From the NCBI RefSeq assembly GCF_002234375.1, contig NZ_NMQV01000013.1, positions 62,001 to 126,000 of the forward strand: a DNA stretch of 64,000 nt, written 5' to 3'. A model generated the notes under the pieces. That model did not search any database. It was not told where the DNA came from and was given only the letters and a program-made list of their open reading frames with translations. Source of the DNA: Pseudomonas fluvialis (GTDB taxonomy: Bacteria > Pseudomonadota > Gammaproteobacteria > Pseudomonadales > Pseudomonadaceae). Shown here piece after piece: positions 17,829-27,774 of the stretch; position 1 is the first letter of the stretch; each line of letters begins with the position of its first letter. The position numbers and the translations under genes were made by a program.

Positions 17829-19085
17829 TTACATCTGGCTGAACAGGGTCAACCCGGCGATTTTCACGTAGCTTTGCTGGGCAGCCTCCAGCACGATGCT
17901 TTCAAAGGACAGGCGCGATAACGCTTCGGCGTAGTCCAGCTCGCGCAACTGGGCCTGCACGCTTTTGTTGACCAGGCTGACATCCTCGTTGTCGGTCTGC
18001 GTGGTTTCCACAATGTTCAGGCGTGCACCGATTTCCCCACGGACACCGTCGAGCGTCACCATGGCATGGTCCAGATTGGTCAAGCCCAAGGCCACGGCAT
18101 CACGCACCTGCAGGTTGCCGTTGGGTGTGTCTGGCGCATCCAGCAGCGCCTGACGCAAAGTGGCAATGCTGTCGAGCACGCCTTGTTTCTGCACATCCAC
18201 GCCGCCCACCTGGCGCGGGGTGATCTGCACCAGTTCGCCGCCAGCCGGGGTGCCGTCGAAGTTCACCACCACGCCACGGAATACCAGTTTGTCCTGCTTG
18301 GCCGGGTCACTATCCAGCGTGCCGCTACCCAGCACGGCAGGCGGAGCAATCGAACGAATTTCGTAGTTTTGCGGGTTGACCGTATCAAACTCGATTTCGA
18401 TACCGCCGGGCGGGAACGCCGGGGTGCCGCTGAAGGCCACTTCATCCTGCACCAGCGGTGTACTGACGCGCAGCCCTGGCAAACCCGGCGCCCCGGGCGG
18501 AGCCAATTGCAGACGCCCGGCATCGGTGATATTGACGAAGGTCTTCTTGCCGTTGTCACTGATGGGAATATCCAGCGAGCTGGCGATCTGGATCTTGCGC
18601 TGCCCTTCATCCCCCTGATAGGCATAGCTGCCGTCAGCCTGTCGGACAAACGGCTGGGTTTTACCCTGGAAGCCGGCAAACAGGTACTCACCGCGGGCAT
18701 TACGGGTGTTCATCACGCCCAACAGTTCGTCCTCTCGTTCCTGCAGCTCAGCAGCAATGGAGGCGCGATCCTTGCTGCTCAGGGCACCATTACCGGCCTG
18801 CACGGCCAGCTCTCGCACACGCTGCAGGATAGTGTTGGCGGAGTTGAGGCTAACCTCTTCCTGGGTCAGGCTGTTTTTCGCGGCGGTGAGGTTTTCTGCG
18901 TATTGGTTAAGGACATTCTGCTGCTGCTCCAACTGCAACAGGCGTACCGAGGCTACCGGATCATCGGCCGGGGTGAGGATCCGGTTACCCGTACTGATCT
19001 GCTCTTGAGTACGGGTCACATTGGCATAGTTGCGCTGCAAGCCGGCAACGCCGTTATTGAATGCCTGCAAGGTTGAGATGCGCAT
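17829..19085 (-). CDS. flgL: Hook-filament junction protein FlgL
   Basis: The 418-residue protein begins MRISTLQAFNNGVAGLQRNYAN and ends in flagellin-like helices (SFESIVLEAAQQSYVKIAGLTLFSQM). FlgL joins FlgK to the filament. It is the last gene of the flgF-flgL run, 120 bases after flgK. The gap 19086-19205 has a small inverted repeat (GACTGGC at 19162-19168 and GCCAGTC at 19178-19184) and no promoter that I recognise. Confidence 0.96.
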   Translation of the reverse strand: MRISTLQAFNNGVAGLQRNYANVTRTQEQISTGNRILTPADDPVASVRLLQLEQQQNVLNQYAENLTAAKNSLTQEEVSLNSANTILQRVRELAVQAGNGALSSKDRASIAAELQEREDELLGVMNTRNARGEYLFAGFQGKTQPFVRQADGSYAYQGDEGQRKIQIASSLDIPISDNGKKTFVNITDAGRLQLAPPGAPGLPGLRVSTPLVQDEVAFSGTPAFPPGGIEIEFDTVNPQNYEIRSIAPPAVLGSGTLDSDPAKQDKLVFRGVVVNFDGTPAGGELVQITPRQVGGVDVQKQGVLDSIATLRQALLDAPDTPNGNLQVRDAVALGLTNLDHAMVTLDGVRGEIGARLNIVETTQTDNEDVSLVNKSVQAQLRELDYAEALSRLSFESIVLEAAQQSYVKIAGLTLFSQM

Positions 19086-19205
19086 AGAAAGCCTCTTGTC
19101 GCCATGGGAGTCTGCCTCCCGTCCACTTCAACAAGTCCAAGGGTGGGCTTGCCGCTGTATCGACTGGCCAACCAACAGCCAGTCCTCACCTAATTCGTCC
19201 GGCGC

Positions 19206-21341
19206 TTACCTGAAGGTCCCGATCAGGGTATCGAACAGGCTGCGCGCAACTTGAATGATTTGCGCCGAAGCCTGGTAATACTGCTGAAACTTGATCAGGT
19301 TGGCTGCCTCTTCATCCAGGTTGACCGCTGACAGCGAATCGCGATTGTCCGTCGCCTGCTTGAGAATCGCACTGGTAGCGGTATCGTCGATCCGCGCCTG
19401 GGCAGTCAGCGTACCGACGCGTTCCACCAGATCGCCATAACCATCGGTAAAACTAACCCCGGCCACCAGACCATTGGGCCCGGAGCTGACACCCACCACC
19501 TGAGCATTCTGCAGGTCGACGAGACGCAGAGCATTACGGTTATCCGAAACGCCACTGAGGTTCTGCCCCACACTGAAACGATCTCCCTCGACCGGGCGAC
19601 CACTGAAGGTTTGTTCGACGGTATAGCTCTGGGTTACCCCACCGCTGGTCACCACAATCGCATAGCTGAGGTTATTGCTTTGCCCGGGGGTCACGTTCAA
19701 CCCGGTAATCGGTGTAGGCGCCGGGGCTGGAGCTGCCGGCGGAGGGGGCGAGGTTTGTGGCACGCTGGTAATACTGACCCCGGCAGGCAGCGGCGTGACA
19801 AACTCCAGCTGATTGGTCGCCTGGTTGAAACGCAATTCGATACTGCCCAACGCCTGCAGGTTCTGCAGGCGCAGCGGGTCGGAAACGAAGTTCTGCTGCG
19901 GCAGGCTGGCCGGATCGATCACCAGGGTCACGTTTGGCTGACCGATCACGCCATTACCGGCATTCTGCAGATTGGCCTGGCTACGCAGCGGCGCAGCAAA
20001 TGCCAGCTGATCGGGTTGGTCCAGCACGCTGCGGATGTCTGCCGCACCACGACGGGTCGGCTGCAGGAGGAAACGATCACCGGCATTTGGGGTGCCCGTC
20101 AGGTTGACGGTAATGCCCTGATCCACGCCATTGCCATCACTCAGACGCAATCCGCCCGCACCATCCGCGCTGACCGTCATCACTGCATTGTCACTGAGGC
20201 GCCGTGCGGTATAGCCGGCAGGCGCGGAAACCCCGTCATACTCCAGGCGATAGTCGCTGGCAGTCAGCAACTGGCTATCACGGATACTCACCGAGGCATC
20301 CACGCTCGAAATGTTGTCGGCATACGGCCGCGCCCGCAGATCAGCCAGCTGCGCGTCATTCAGGTTATTGAACAGCGCCACCCCGACATTACCCTTGAGG
20401 TCGAGCCCCTGGCCCAACTGGGCGTTGATTTCGCTGTTCATGGCGATGGCCAAACGGCCTACGCTGTTGAGCGTGGCATCCAGCACCTCTTCTCGATAAC
20501 GAATCAATCCGCCTAATTCACCGCCGGATAGCTGGGTGGTCACCGCCTGCCGCGAGGAGCCACTGACAAAGTCAATCTCGAAGCGGGTTGGATCACCACG
20601 ACCAATCACCGCCTCCAGCTTGCTCACCGTATTGCCAACCACCAAGGGCTGGCCACTGCCGATAAACAGGTTGTAGGTGTTGTCATCCTGCGGCACCACG
20701 GTCACACCGATATAGGTCGACAGCTGGCGAACTGCTTCTTCGCGGGCATCCAGCAGGTCATTGGGTGCCGCCCCATTGGCAGCGGCCACGGCAATGGCAT
20801 CGTTCAGCTGACCGATCGAACCGGCAAGCCGATTGATCTGCTCGGTCGTGACCTGCATCTGCTTGTTGATGAATTCGTTCTGGCTGGCCAGGCGGTCATA
20901 GATGGTATTGAAACGCCGTGCCAGGCCTTCGGCCTCGGACAGCACCAGCTGTCGTGCCGGAATATTGGCGGGATCTTCCGCAGCCGTCTGCAACGAGGAG
21001 AAGAACTGTTGCAGCGACGGCGTAATGCCGGTGGTATTGCCGGCCAGCAGCGAATCCAGCTGCTCGATCTGACTTTTGTAGGACTTCACGTCGCTATTGA
21101 GTGCCGTGCTGCTGCGCAGCTGGGTACTCAGGAACTCGCTGTAGCTGCGACGGATATCGACCAGGGTGGTCCCGGAGCCGATATAGCCCGAACCACTGAA
21201 CTGCGGCACGCGAGTAGCTTGCACGGTGTCCTGGCGGCTAAAACCAGGCGTATTGACGTTGCTGATGTTGTGGCCGGTAACCGTCAGCGACGTCTTGTTG
21301 GCGGCCAGGCCGGAAAGGCCAATATTGAGAAGGTCTGCCAT
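19206..21341 (-). CDS. flgK: Hook-associated protein FlgK
   Basis: At 711 residues it is a little longer than PAO1 FlgK. The N-terminus MADLLNIGLSGLAANKTSLTVTGHN and the C-terminal DEEAANLIKFQQYYQASAQIIQV are canonical. FlgK is the first junction protein between hook and filament. Near residues 525-550 there is a Pro/Ala-rich linker (SPPPPAAPAPAPTPI) before a surface domain, which accounts for some extra length. The ATG is three bases from the flgJ stop. Confidence 0.97.
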   Translation of the reverse strand: MADLLNIGLSGLAANKTSLTVTGHNISNVNTPGFSRQDTVQATRVPQFSGSGYIGSGTTLVDIRRSYSEFLSTQLRSSTALNSDVKSYKSQIEQLDSLLAGNTTGITPSLQQFFSSLQTAAEDPANIPARQLVLSEAEGLARRFNTIYDRLASQNEFINKQMQVTTEQINRLAGSIGQLNDAIAVAAANGAAPNDLLDAREEAVRQLSTYIGVTVVPQDDNTYNLFIGSGQPLVVGNTVSKLEAVIGRGDPTRFEIDFVSGSSRQAVTTQLSGGELGGLIRYREEVLDATLNSVGRLAIAMNSEINAQLGQGLDLKGNVGVALFNNLNDAQLADLRARPYADNISSVDASVSIRDSQLLTASDYRLEYDGVSAPAGYTARRLSDNAVMTVSADGAGGLRLSDGNGVDQGITVNLTGTPNAGDRFLLQPTRRGAADIRSVLDQPDQLAFAAPLRSQANLQNAGNGVIGQPNVTLVIDPASLPQQNFVSDPLRLQNLQALGSIELRFNQATNQLEFVTPLPAGVSITSVPQTSPPPPAAPAPAPTPITGLNVTPGQSNNLSYAIVVTSGGVTQSYTVEQTFSGRPVEGDRFSVGQNLSGVSDNRNALRLVDLQNAQVVGVSSGPNGLVAGVSFTDGYGDLVERVGTLTAQARIDDTATSAILKQATDNRDSLSAVNLDEEAANLIKFQQYYQASAQIIQVARSLFDTLIGTFR

Positions 21342-21344
21342 GGC

Positions 21345-22496
21345 TTAGGTCCGCTGTTGTGCCGTCGGGCGGCTGGCATCGGCTACCCGCTGGTAGGTGT
21401 CCAGTTGGCGGGCGATCTGGTTGACCTTGCGCGCATACTGCGGGTCGGTGGCATAGCCTGCCCGCTGCAGCTCACGCATGAACTGTTCGGGATTGGCGGT
21501 CTGCTGCAGGGCGGTACGATAACGTCCGTTGCTTTGCAGGAAAGTCACATAGTCATCGAAGCTCTGCGCCAGCGAGTCGTAGCTACGGAAGCTGGCGCGC
21601 TCCTTGATCGCCTGGCCATTGTGGTACTCGGTGGTCATCACCGAAGCGGAGGCGCCCTTCCAGCCGTGCGACTTGATACCGAACAGGTTATGGCTGCTTT
21701 CCCCGCCCTGCTTGATGATCGACTTGCCCCAGCCAGTTTCCAACGCTGCCTGCGCCACCAGATAGCGTGGGTCGACACCTATCTTGGCAGCAGCCTGCTC
21801 GGCCATAGGCATCAGGCTGGCTACGAAATCGGCTGGCGTATCGAAGTTGAGCACCTGGCTGCCCTGCGTCTGCAAGGGTCGTTCGGCAGGTGCCGCATAA
21901 CTGCGCGCAGGCACCCAGTCACGCGCCGCCAATTGTGGGGGCTGTGCCGCATCCATGGCGACCTGCAAACGCTCACTGCCGCGTCCTGGCAGGGCCAGAC
22001 GGCGCTGGTTAAGCAGCCGCGAGTCGTCGCGGGCGGCCTCGCCGGCAGCCGGCAGACGGCTGTTCAGCGCGGCCTGTGGCGAACTGGGCCAGGCGCTCGG
22101 GGTATTCATCTGGCTGACGGTTACTGCCGGCGGCACGCCTGCCGAGCCTTCTTGAGCAAAGGGATTGGGCCGGCTGGCACGTTCCTTGAGCTTGCTCATC
22201 TGCCGCACCAGTACATCGGCCAGGCCAATGCCGCCCTCCTTGGCCAGGGTCACCGACAGTTGCTGGTCATGCATATCCTGGTAAGTCTTGCTCTCGCTGC
22301 TGTTGAGGAAGTTGCCTTCGGCAAATACCTCGTTGCCGGCACGCATGGCCTTGAGCATCTGGTTGATGAACAGCGACTCGAACTCCTGCGCGGCCTTTTG
22401 AATATTGGCTTCGCTGTCGCCCCCCACCTTGTACTGGCCCAGGCGGTTGAGGTCGCTGTATGCACCGGAGTCGATGCCGGACGTGCGCGCTTGCAT
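21345..22496 (-). CDS. flgJ: Flagellar rod cap and peptidoglycan hydrolase FlgJ
   Basis: The 383-residue protein joins an N-terminal rod-cap domain (EFESLFINQMLKAMR, residues about 25-110) by a disordered linker to a C-terminal glucosaminidase (AQAALETGWGKSIIKQGG with the catalytic Glu; NLFGIKSHGWKG). It cuts a hole in the wall for the rod. This dual architecture is typical of beta- and gammaproteobacteria. It lies 10 bases after flgI. Confidence 0.97.
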   Translation of the reverse strand: MQARTSGIDSGAYSDLNRLGQYKVGGDSEANIQKAAQEFESLFINQMLKAMRAGNEVFAEGNFLNSSESKTYQDMHDQQLSVTLAKEGGIGLADVLVRQMSKLKERASRPNPFAQEGSAGVPPAVTVSQMNTPSAWPSSPQAALNSRLPAAGEAARDDSRLLNQRRLALPGRGSERLQVAMDAAQPPQLAARDWVPARSYAAPAERPLQTQGSQVLNFDTPADFVASLMPMAEQAAAKIGVDPRYLVAQAALETGWGKSIIKQGGESSHNLFGIKSHGWKGASASVMTTEYHNGQAIKERASFRSYDSLAQSFDDYVTFLQSNGRYRTALQQTANPEQFMRELQRAGYATDPQYARKVNQIARQLDTYQRVADASRPTAQQRT

Positions 22497-22506
22497 GGCC
22501 GTCTCC

Positions 22507-23643
22507 TCAGATCACGATCAGATCGGCCTGCAGTGCACCGGCCTGTTTGAGGGCTTCGAGAATCGCCATCAGGTCGGAAGGCGCTGCGCCTACCTGGTTG
22601 ACTGCCCGGACGATCTCATCGAGGGTCGTACCCGGGCCAAACTTGAACATAGGCCGCGCCTCCTGCTCGGCATTCACCCGCGAGCGCGGCACCACCGCGG
22701 TTTCACCAGCGGACAGTGCCTCGGGCTGGCTGACAATCGGATCTTCGGTGATGGTCACGGTCAGGCTGCCGTGGGTCACCGCCGCCGGCTGAACCTTGAC
22801 GTTCTGGCCGATGACGATGGTCCCGGTGCGCGAATTGATGATCACCTTGGCCACTGCCTGGCCCACCTCAACGTCCAGGTTCTCGATGATCGACAGGTAA
22901 TCGACGCGCTGCCCGGGGTCGGCCGGTGCGCTGACACTGATCGACGCGCCATCCAGCGCCCGGGCCACGCCCGGGCCGAGCAGTTCGTTGAGGGTATCGA
23001 CGATATTCTTGGCGGTGGTGAAATCCGGACGGTTGAGGTTGAGCACCAGGCTGTTGCCCTGGTCAAAGCCACTCGGCACCGCACGCTCCACCGTGGCCCC
23101 GGAAGGAATACGCCCGGCGGACGGTACGTTGACGGTGATCCGCGAACCATCGCCACCCTGAGCGTCGAAGCCACCGACCACCAGGTTACCCTGGGCCACC
23201 GCATAGACGTTGCCATCGATGCCCTTCAGCGGCGTCAGCAGCAGGCTGCCACCGCGCAGGCTCTTGGCATTGCCGATCGACGACACGGTGATATCGATGG
23301 TCTGCCCGGGCTTGGCAAAGGCCGGCAGCTCGGCATGCACCGATACCGCCGCGACGTTCTTCAGTTGCACGTTGCCACTGCCGGCCGGCACCTTGATACC
23401 GAACTGTGCCAGCATGTTGTTGAAGGTCTGCAGGGTGAAGGGCGTCTGGGTGGTCTGGTCACCCGTGCCATTCAAGCCGACGACCAGGCCGTAGCCGATC
23501 AACTGGTTGCTGCGCACACCCTGGATGCTGGCCAGATCCTTGAGACGCGCCGCCTGCACGGGCGCGGCAAGCATCAGCCAGAGCAGGCCAAGTACGGCCA
23601 CCAGGCTGTAGGCAGTACGGGAATGGAAGCTGCACGGATTCAT
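22507..23643 (-). CDS. flgI: Flagellar P-ring protein FlgI
   Basis: The 378-residue product has a Sec signal peptide ([24 protein letters not shown], cleavage after AQA likely) and the conserved core ([22 protein letters not shown]). FlgI forms the periplasmic P-ring. The ATG at 23643 has AAGGTGG eight bases upstream; the GTG at 23652 would overlap that site. It is the second ring gene after flgH. Confidence 0.97.
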   Translation of the reverse strand: MNPCSFHSRTAYSLVAVLGLLWLMLAAPVQAARLKDLASIQGVRSNQLIGYGLVVGLNGTGDQTTQTPFTLQTFNNMLAQFGIKVPAGSGNVQLKNVAAVSVHAELPAFAKPGQTIDITVSSIGNAKSLRGGSLLLTPLKGIDGNVYAVAQGNLVVGGFDAQGGDGSRITVNVPSAGRIPSGATVERAVPSGFDQGNSLVLNLNRPDFTTAKNIVDTLNELLGPGVARALDGASISVSAPADPGQRVDYLSIIENLDVEVGQAVAKVIINSRTGTIVIGQNVKVQPAAVTHGSLTVTITEDPIVSQPEALSAGETAVVPRSRVNAEQEARPMFKFGPGTTLDEIVRAVNQVGAAPSDLMAILEALKQAGALQADLIVI

Positions 23644-23656
23644 CACTGCCACCTTG

Positions 23657-24373
23657 TCAGAACGGCCACATCGGGCTCATGAAGAAACGATCCAGCCAAC
23701 CCGGCTGGCTGGCGTCAGCAAACGAGCCGGTGCCCGAGTAGGTAATCCGCGCGTTGGCAATACGGGTCGACGCTACGGTGTTGTCCGTGGCGATATCGTC
23801 AGCACGCACCAGACCGGCAATGCGCACCAGCTCATCCCCGGTATTCAGGGTCATCCACTTCTCGCCGCGCACCATGAGGATGCCGTTGGGCATGACTTCG
23901 GCCACGGTGACGGTGATCGAGCCGCTCAGGCTGTTGCCCTGCGCCGCCTTGCTGTCGCCCTTGGTGCTACGGGTACCGCCGTACTCCACGCCCAGTGTCA
24001 GGTCGTCAGCCTGCAGCGGATTGAGGCTTCCCTGCAGCGGGTTGGCCAGGGACACCCCACCACCGAACAGCGAGGTCACCCCCATGTTGGTGTTGCTGTC
24101 CTTGGACAACTGGGCATTGGCGTTCTTGCTGGCCTGGGTCCGCTCGTTGAGGGTGATGGTGATGATGTCGCCTACCCGGAACGCCTTGCGATCGTCATAC
24201 AGGTTGGTCTCGAAGCCCGCCTGGTAGATGGCACCACTGTTCTGCGCCGGCGGCAGCGGGGTACGCGGCATCACCGGGGCATAGTAGGGGTCATCCGGCT
24301 TGGGCTGCGGCGCCACACAGGCGGCCAGCAGCAGGCTCAAGCTCAACAGCGACAGCAATTTGGCGGCAGGCAT
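23657..24373 (-). CDS. flgH: Flagellar L-ring lipoprotein FlgH
   Basis: The 238-residue precursor has a lipoprotein signal peptide with lipobox LLAAC, so the mature outer-membrane protein begins at that cysteine. The L-ring signature follows ([39 protein letters not shown]). The ATG at 24373 is preferred over a GTG at 24382 because GAGG lies eight bases upstream. It forms the outer-membrane bushing with FlgI. Confidence 0.97.
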   Translation of the reverse strand: MPAAKLLSLLSLSLLLAACVAPQPKPDDPYYAPVMPRTPLPPAQNSGAIYQAGFETNLYDDRKAFRVGDIITITLNERTQASKNANAQLSKDSNTNMGVTSLFGGGVSLANPLQGSLNPLQADDLTLGVEYGGTRSTKGDSKAAQGNSLSGSITVTVAEVMPNGILMVRGEKWMTLNTGDELVRIAGLVRADDIATDNTVASTRIANARITYSGTGSFADASQPGWLDRFFMSPMWPF

Positions 24374-24390
24374 GACAATCACCTCAAGAC

Positions 24391-25176
24391 TCAGAGTTGC
24401 TGGGTGATGAACGAGAGCATCTGATCCGCGGTGGACACCACCTTGGAGTTCATCTCGTAAGCGCGCTGGGTGGTGATCATGTTGACCATCTCTTCCACCA
24501 CACTGACGTTGGAGTTTTCCAGGGTGTTCTGCAGCACCGTGCCCAATCCGGTCAGGCCCGGCGTACCGACCTGCGGTGCACCACTGGCGCCGGTCTCCAG
24601 GAACAGGTTGTTGCCGATCGCCTGCAGGCCCGCCGGATTGATGAAGTCGGCCGTCTGGATATTGCCGATCACCTGCGGCTGTGGATCGCCAAAGGTGGTC
24701 ACCGACACCGTGCCGTCTTCACCGACCATGAAGGTCTGCACCTCGGGCGGCAGCACGATGGCCGGCTCCAGGGCAAAGCCGTTGGAGGTCACCAGCTGGC
24801 CGTCGGAGTTGAGGTGGAAGCTGCCGTCACGGGTGTAGGACACCGTGCCATCGGGCAGCAGCACCTGGAAGAAACCGCGGCCATTGATCGCCATGTCCAG
24901 CGGCTGCTCGGTGGTCTGCAGGCTGCCAGCCGTGAAGATCTTCTGCGTACCGACGATGCGCACCCCGGTACCCAGCTGCAAGCCGCTGGGCAACTGGCTG
25001 TCCTGACTGGACTGACCACCCGGTTGGCGACGAATCTGGTACAGCAGATCCTCGAACTCGGCACGATCACGTTTGAAACCCGTGGTCGAGACGTTGGCCA
25101 GGTTGTTGGAAATGGTCGTCAGGTTCATGTCCTGGGCGGACAGACCGGTCTTGCTGACCCACAGTGCCGGAAGCAT
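24391..25176 (-). CDS. flgG: Distal rod protein FlgG
   Basis: The 261-residue protein has the standard FlgG length. It shows the N-terminal rod motif ([24 protein letters not shown]), the middle [21 protein letters not shown], and the C-terminal [21 protein letters not shown]. It builds the distal rod. It follows flgF by 46 bases. Confidence 0.98.
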   Translation of the reverse strand: MLPALWVSKTGLSAQDMNLTTISNNLANVSTTGFKRDRAEFEDLLYQIRRQPGGQSSQDSQLPSGLQLGTGVRIVGTQKIFTAGSLQTTEQPLDMAINGRGFFQVLLPDGTVSYTRDGSFHLNSDGQLVTSNGFALEPAIVLPPEVQTFMVGEDGTVSVTTFGDPQPQVIGNIQTADFINPAGLQAIGNNLFLETGASGAPQVGTPGLTGLGTVLQNTLENSNVSVVEEMVNMITTQRAYEMNSKVVSTADQMLSFITQQL

Positions 25177-25222
25177 GGTTACTCTCCTCGGGCGTCGGAT
25201 TCATGACGCCCTTATCTACTCA

Positions 25223-25966
25223 TCAGCTCAGTTGCATGACCCGTGCCATAGCCGCGGCATTGTCCTCGGCGGTACGCATCATCTTCACGTGCAGTTCGAA
25301 CTGTCGCGCCAGCGACAGCATGGAGGTCATTTCATCGACCGCATTGACGTTGCTCGACTCGACGAAGCCGGACACCATGCGCACATTGGCGTCGGCATCC
25401 TGCGGCTGGGTCGCGCCCTTGACGCGGATCAGGCCATCAACGCCTTTCTCCAACTGCTTGGGATCGGGGTTGACCAACTTGATCCGGTCGACCTCAGCCA
25501 GCACATTGGGCGCTTCACCCAGCGCACGAATACTCAGCGTGCCGTCCTGGCCGATTTCGACCTTCTCCTCCGGCGGCACCAGGATCGGTCCGGCGTTGCC
25601 CAGCACCGGCAGACCGGCACTGGTACGCAACTGACCGAGCGCATCGATCTGCAGACTGGCCGTACGCACGTAAGCCTCGCTGCCATCAGCAGCCTGTACG
25701 GCAATCCAGCCCTGCCCTTCCACCGCCACGTCCAGGTCTCGCCCGGTTTCCTGCAGGCTGCCCGGCGTAAAGTCGGTGCCGGGACGCTCGCTCATGGCAT
25801 AGGCACGCGCCGGCAGGCTTTCGCCAAACACCGGCATGGAGCGGGCCTGCTCGAAATCACGGCGAAAACCACTGGTGGATATGTTCGCCAGGTTATTGGC
25901 GTGGGCACGCTGAGCCAGGGTATTCTGACTGGCGCCGGTCATGGCGATATAGAGCATCTTGTCCAT
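25223..25966 (-). CDS. flgF: Proximal rod protein FlgF
   Basis: The 247-residue protein begins MDKMLYIAMTGASQNTLAQR and ends with the rod helix VDEMTSMLSLARQFELHVKMM. The ATG at 25966 follows GGAGA with normal spacing; an in-frame start at 26020 would run through the leader. It is the first gene of the flgFGHIJKL run, whose sigma-54 promoter lies about 50 bases upstream. Confidence 0.97.
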   Translation of the reverse strand: MDKMLYIAMTGASQNTLAQRAHANNLANISTSGFRRDFEQARSMPVFGESLPARAYAMSERPGTDFTPGSLQETGRDLDVAVEGQGWIAVQAADGSEAYVRTASLQIDALGQLRTSAGLPVLGNAGPILVPPEEKVEIGQDGTLSIRALGEAPNVLAEVDRIKLVNPDPKQLEKGVDGLIRVKGATQPQDADANVRMVSGFVESSNVNAVDEMTSMLSLARQFELHVKMMRTAEDNAAAMARVMQLS

Positions 25967-26014
25967 GTCTGATCTCCGCTGCAGGCCTCGGCCAAGAAAG
26001 GGATGAGCAAACAA

Positions 26015-26032
26015 ATGCACAAGTCATGCCAT
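26015..26032 (-). promoter_or_regulatory. Sigma-54 promoter for flgFGHIJKL
   Basis: The minus strand reads TGGCATGACTTGTGCA, with GG at 26030-26029 and GC at 26018-26017, ten bases apart. The predicted start is near 26005, about 39 bases before flgF. In P. aeruginosa this operon is FleR- and RpoN-dependent. Confidence 0.8.
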
Positions 26033-26068
26033 TCTTTTAAATATTAATAAGTTATTGATTTAAAAGAA
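26032..26068 (-). promoter_or_regulatory. AT-rich dyad with a consensus IHF site upstream of flgF
   Basis: Perfect 11-base arms (26032-26042 and 26058-26068) flank a core containing the palindrome AATAAGTTATT. Minus-strand bases 26060-26048 read AATCAATAACTTA, a full match to the IHF consensus WATCAANNNNTTR. This is about -43 to -55 from the predicted start, where IHF often bends DNA to bring a sigma-54 activator to polymerase. Confidence 0.6.
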
Positions 26069-26153
26069 AAATAAAGAAAGTAAAGGAGAATCTGAGAAGA
26101 CCAGCGGCGACAGAATGCCGGCGGCGGCAAGCGACTTTTGCCGGTGCATACAA

Positions 26154-26205
26154 ACAGACGCTCGCCAGCATTCCACCCTGCGGCGAAACACTGGCGAGCG
26201 TCTGT
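26154..26205 (-). terminator. Terminator hairpin of flgBCDE
   Basis: Perfect 15-base GC-rich arms (26154-26168 and 26191-26205) enclose a 22-base loop, starting seven bases after the flgE stop. On the minus strand UUUGU follows. The U-run is short, but the stem is the strongest in the block and separates the flgE and flgF transcripts. Confidence 0.7.
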
Positions 26206-26211
26206 CAGTCA

Positions 26212-27747
26212 CTAGCGGATGTTGAGAATGGTCTGGGTAACCGCACTTTCGGTTTCGATGGTCTTGGCATTGGCCTGGTAGTTGCGTTGCGCCACGATCA
26301 GATTGACCAGCTGATCCGACAACTCGACGTTGGAGTCTTCCAGCGCACCAGCCTGCAAAGCCCCCAGCGTACCGGTGGCAGGTGGGTTACGCACCGGCTC
26401 ACCTGACTCGAAGGATTGCACCCACTGGGTTTTACCTACCGGCGTCAGCCCCTGCACATTGGCAAAGTTGGCCAGAATGATCTGCCCCTGAATCATCGAC
26501 TGGCCGTTGGTATAGCGCGCAAACACTTCGCCCGTTTCAGCAATTTCCAATCCGGCCAACTCGCCGGTGGTGTAGCCATCCTGACTCACCCGGTTGACGG
26601 CAAAGGCGCTGGCAAATTGCGTAGCATTACGCATATCCAGATTCACCCCCTCCACATTGGCATTGGCACCGTTTGCCACCGGCACGGCGGGCGTACCATT
26701 GTTGAGGTTAGCAGGGGTCCACTGGCGGAGATTGAGTGTGCCATCGGCATTCAACTGCCAGAAGTCATTGGCATCCGGCGGCGTGGCCGGCACGGCATTG
26801 GGGTCATACACACCGGTAATCGGCTGCAAACGACCCACGGCGTCAAAAGCCAGGTTAGCACTAATAGGCGACTGAGCACCTACGCGGGCAACAGCTGCTG
26901 CCACATCTGCCGCACTAGGCGGCGGCGCGGAGGCCAGCAAGGCACTGACCTGGGTATTCATGTCGGCATAGAAGTCGGAAGCGGGATCCAGCGTACCCAG
27001 CGCAGCAGCCAATACGGCAGCCGGTGTCGCACCACCTGCCGCTGCCGTGGTGGCAGCCAGGTTGGGTGCGCCAGCCAAGGGATGTGCGCCGTCGATCAGC
27101 ACGTTCATCGTCCAGTTATTCGGTCCGGTCTTGACGAAATACTGGGTAAAAACGTGCGCATTACCCTGGGAGTCGTAAATGTTCAGCGAGGTTGATGAGT
27201 TATAGGTGGTCGGATCATCCGCTCGGAAGGGGGCATTGACCGGCACGGTATTGGTCGAGTTGAGGTTGTAAACCTGCTCGATGCTCGAGGTAGGCCGAGG
27301 ATCCTGGCTAGCCGTACGAATCTGCAGATTACCCACGACCCCAGGTTGCAGTACGCCATTGGCGTCGACCGTATAGCCCTGCAGGTTGTAGCCAAAATTA
27401 TCGACCAGGAAACCATCCTTATCGGTTCCGAAGTACCCGGCACGGGTATAGCTCAAGGCACCGTTGTTGCTGACCTGGAAGAAACCGTTGCCGTTGATCG
27501 CCAGGTCAAGCGCATTCTGCGTGTAGTTGATGTTGCCCTGATTGAACAGTTGCGACACATCCGCCAGCAATACACCACTGCCTTGCGGGTTCTTGCCCGT
27601 ACCCAACACCGAGGACGCATACACATCAGCGAACTCGGCACGCGACTGTTTGAAACCAACGGTACCGGCGTTGGCAATGTTGTTGCCCGTAACGTTGAGG
27701 TCTTTGGTGGCAGCACGCAGGCCGCTGAGACCGATATTGAAAGACAT
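26212..27747 (-). CDS. flgE: Flagellar hook protein FlgE
   Basis: The 511-residue protein begins [23 protein letters not shown] and ends [29 protein letters not shown], both canonical. It polymerises into the hook. Between residues about 230 and 300 there is an Ala-rich insertion ([20 protein letters not shown] and following) that I do not expect in the shortest Pseudomonas FlgE proteins. It is the last gene of the flgBCDE operon. Confidence 0.96.
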   Translation of the reverse strand: MSFNIGLSGLRAATKDLNVTGNNIANAGTVGFKQSRAEFADVYASSVLGTGKNPQGSGVLLADVSQLFNQGNINYTQNALDLAINGNGFFQVSNNGALSYTRAGYFGTDKDGFLVDNFGYNLQGYTVDANGVLQPGVVGNLQIRTASQDPRPTSSIEQVYNLNSTNTVPVNAPFRADDPTTYNSSTSLNIYDSQGNAHVFTQYFVKTGPNNWTMNVLIDGAHPLAGAPNLAATTAAAGGATPAAVLAAALGTLDPASDFYADMNTQVSALLASAPPPSAADVAAAVARVGAQSPISANLAFDAVGRLQPITGVYDPNAVPATPPDANDFWQLNADGTLNLRQWTPANLNNGTPAVPVANGANANVEGVNLDMRNATQFASAFAVNRVSQDGYTTGELAGLEIAETGEVFARYTNGQSMIQGQIILANFANVQGLTPVGKTQWVQSFESGEPVRNPPATGTLGALQAGALEDSNVELSDQLVNLIVAQRNYQANAKTIETESAVTQTILNIR

Positions 27748-27774
27748 CTTCGTCTCCTTTGCCGCGAGCGGCGC

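Noticed and set aside
21009..22550. 513-residue plus-strand ORF opposite flgK/flgJ
   Set aside because: Antisense frame kept open by GC-biased codons; no domain, no ribosome site.
22405..23682. 425-residue plus-strand ORF opposite flgI
   Set aside because: His/Gln/Arg-rich composition typical of an antisense shadow; FlgI is unmistakable on the minus strand.
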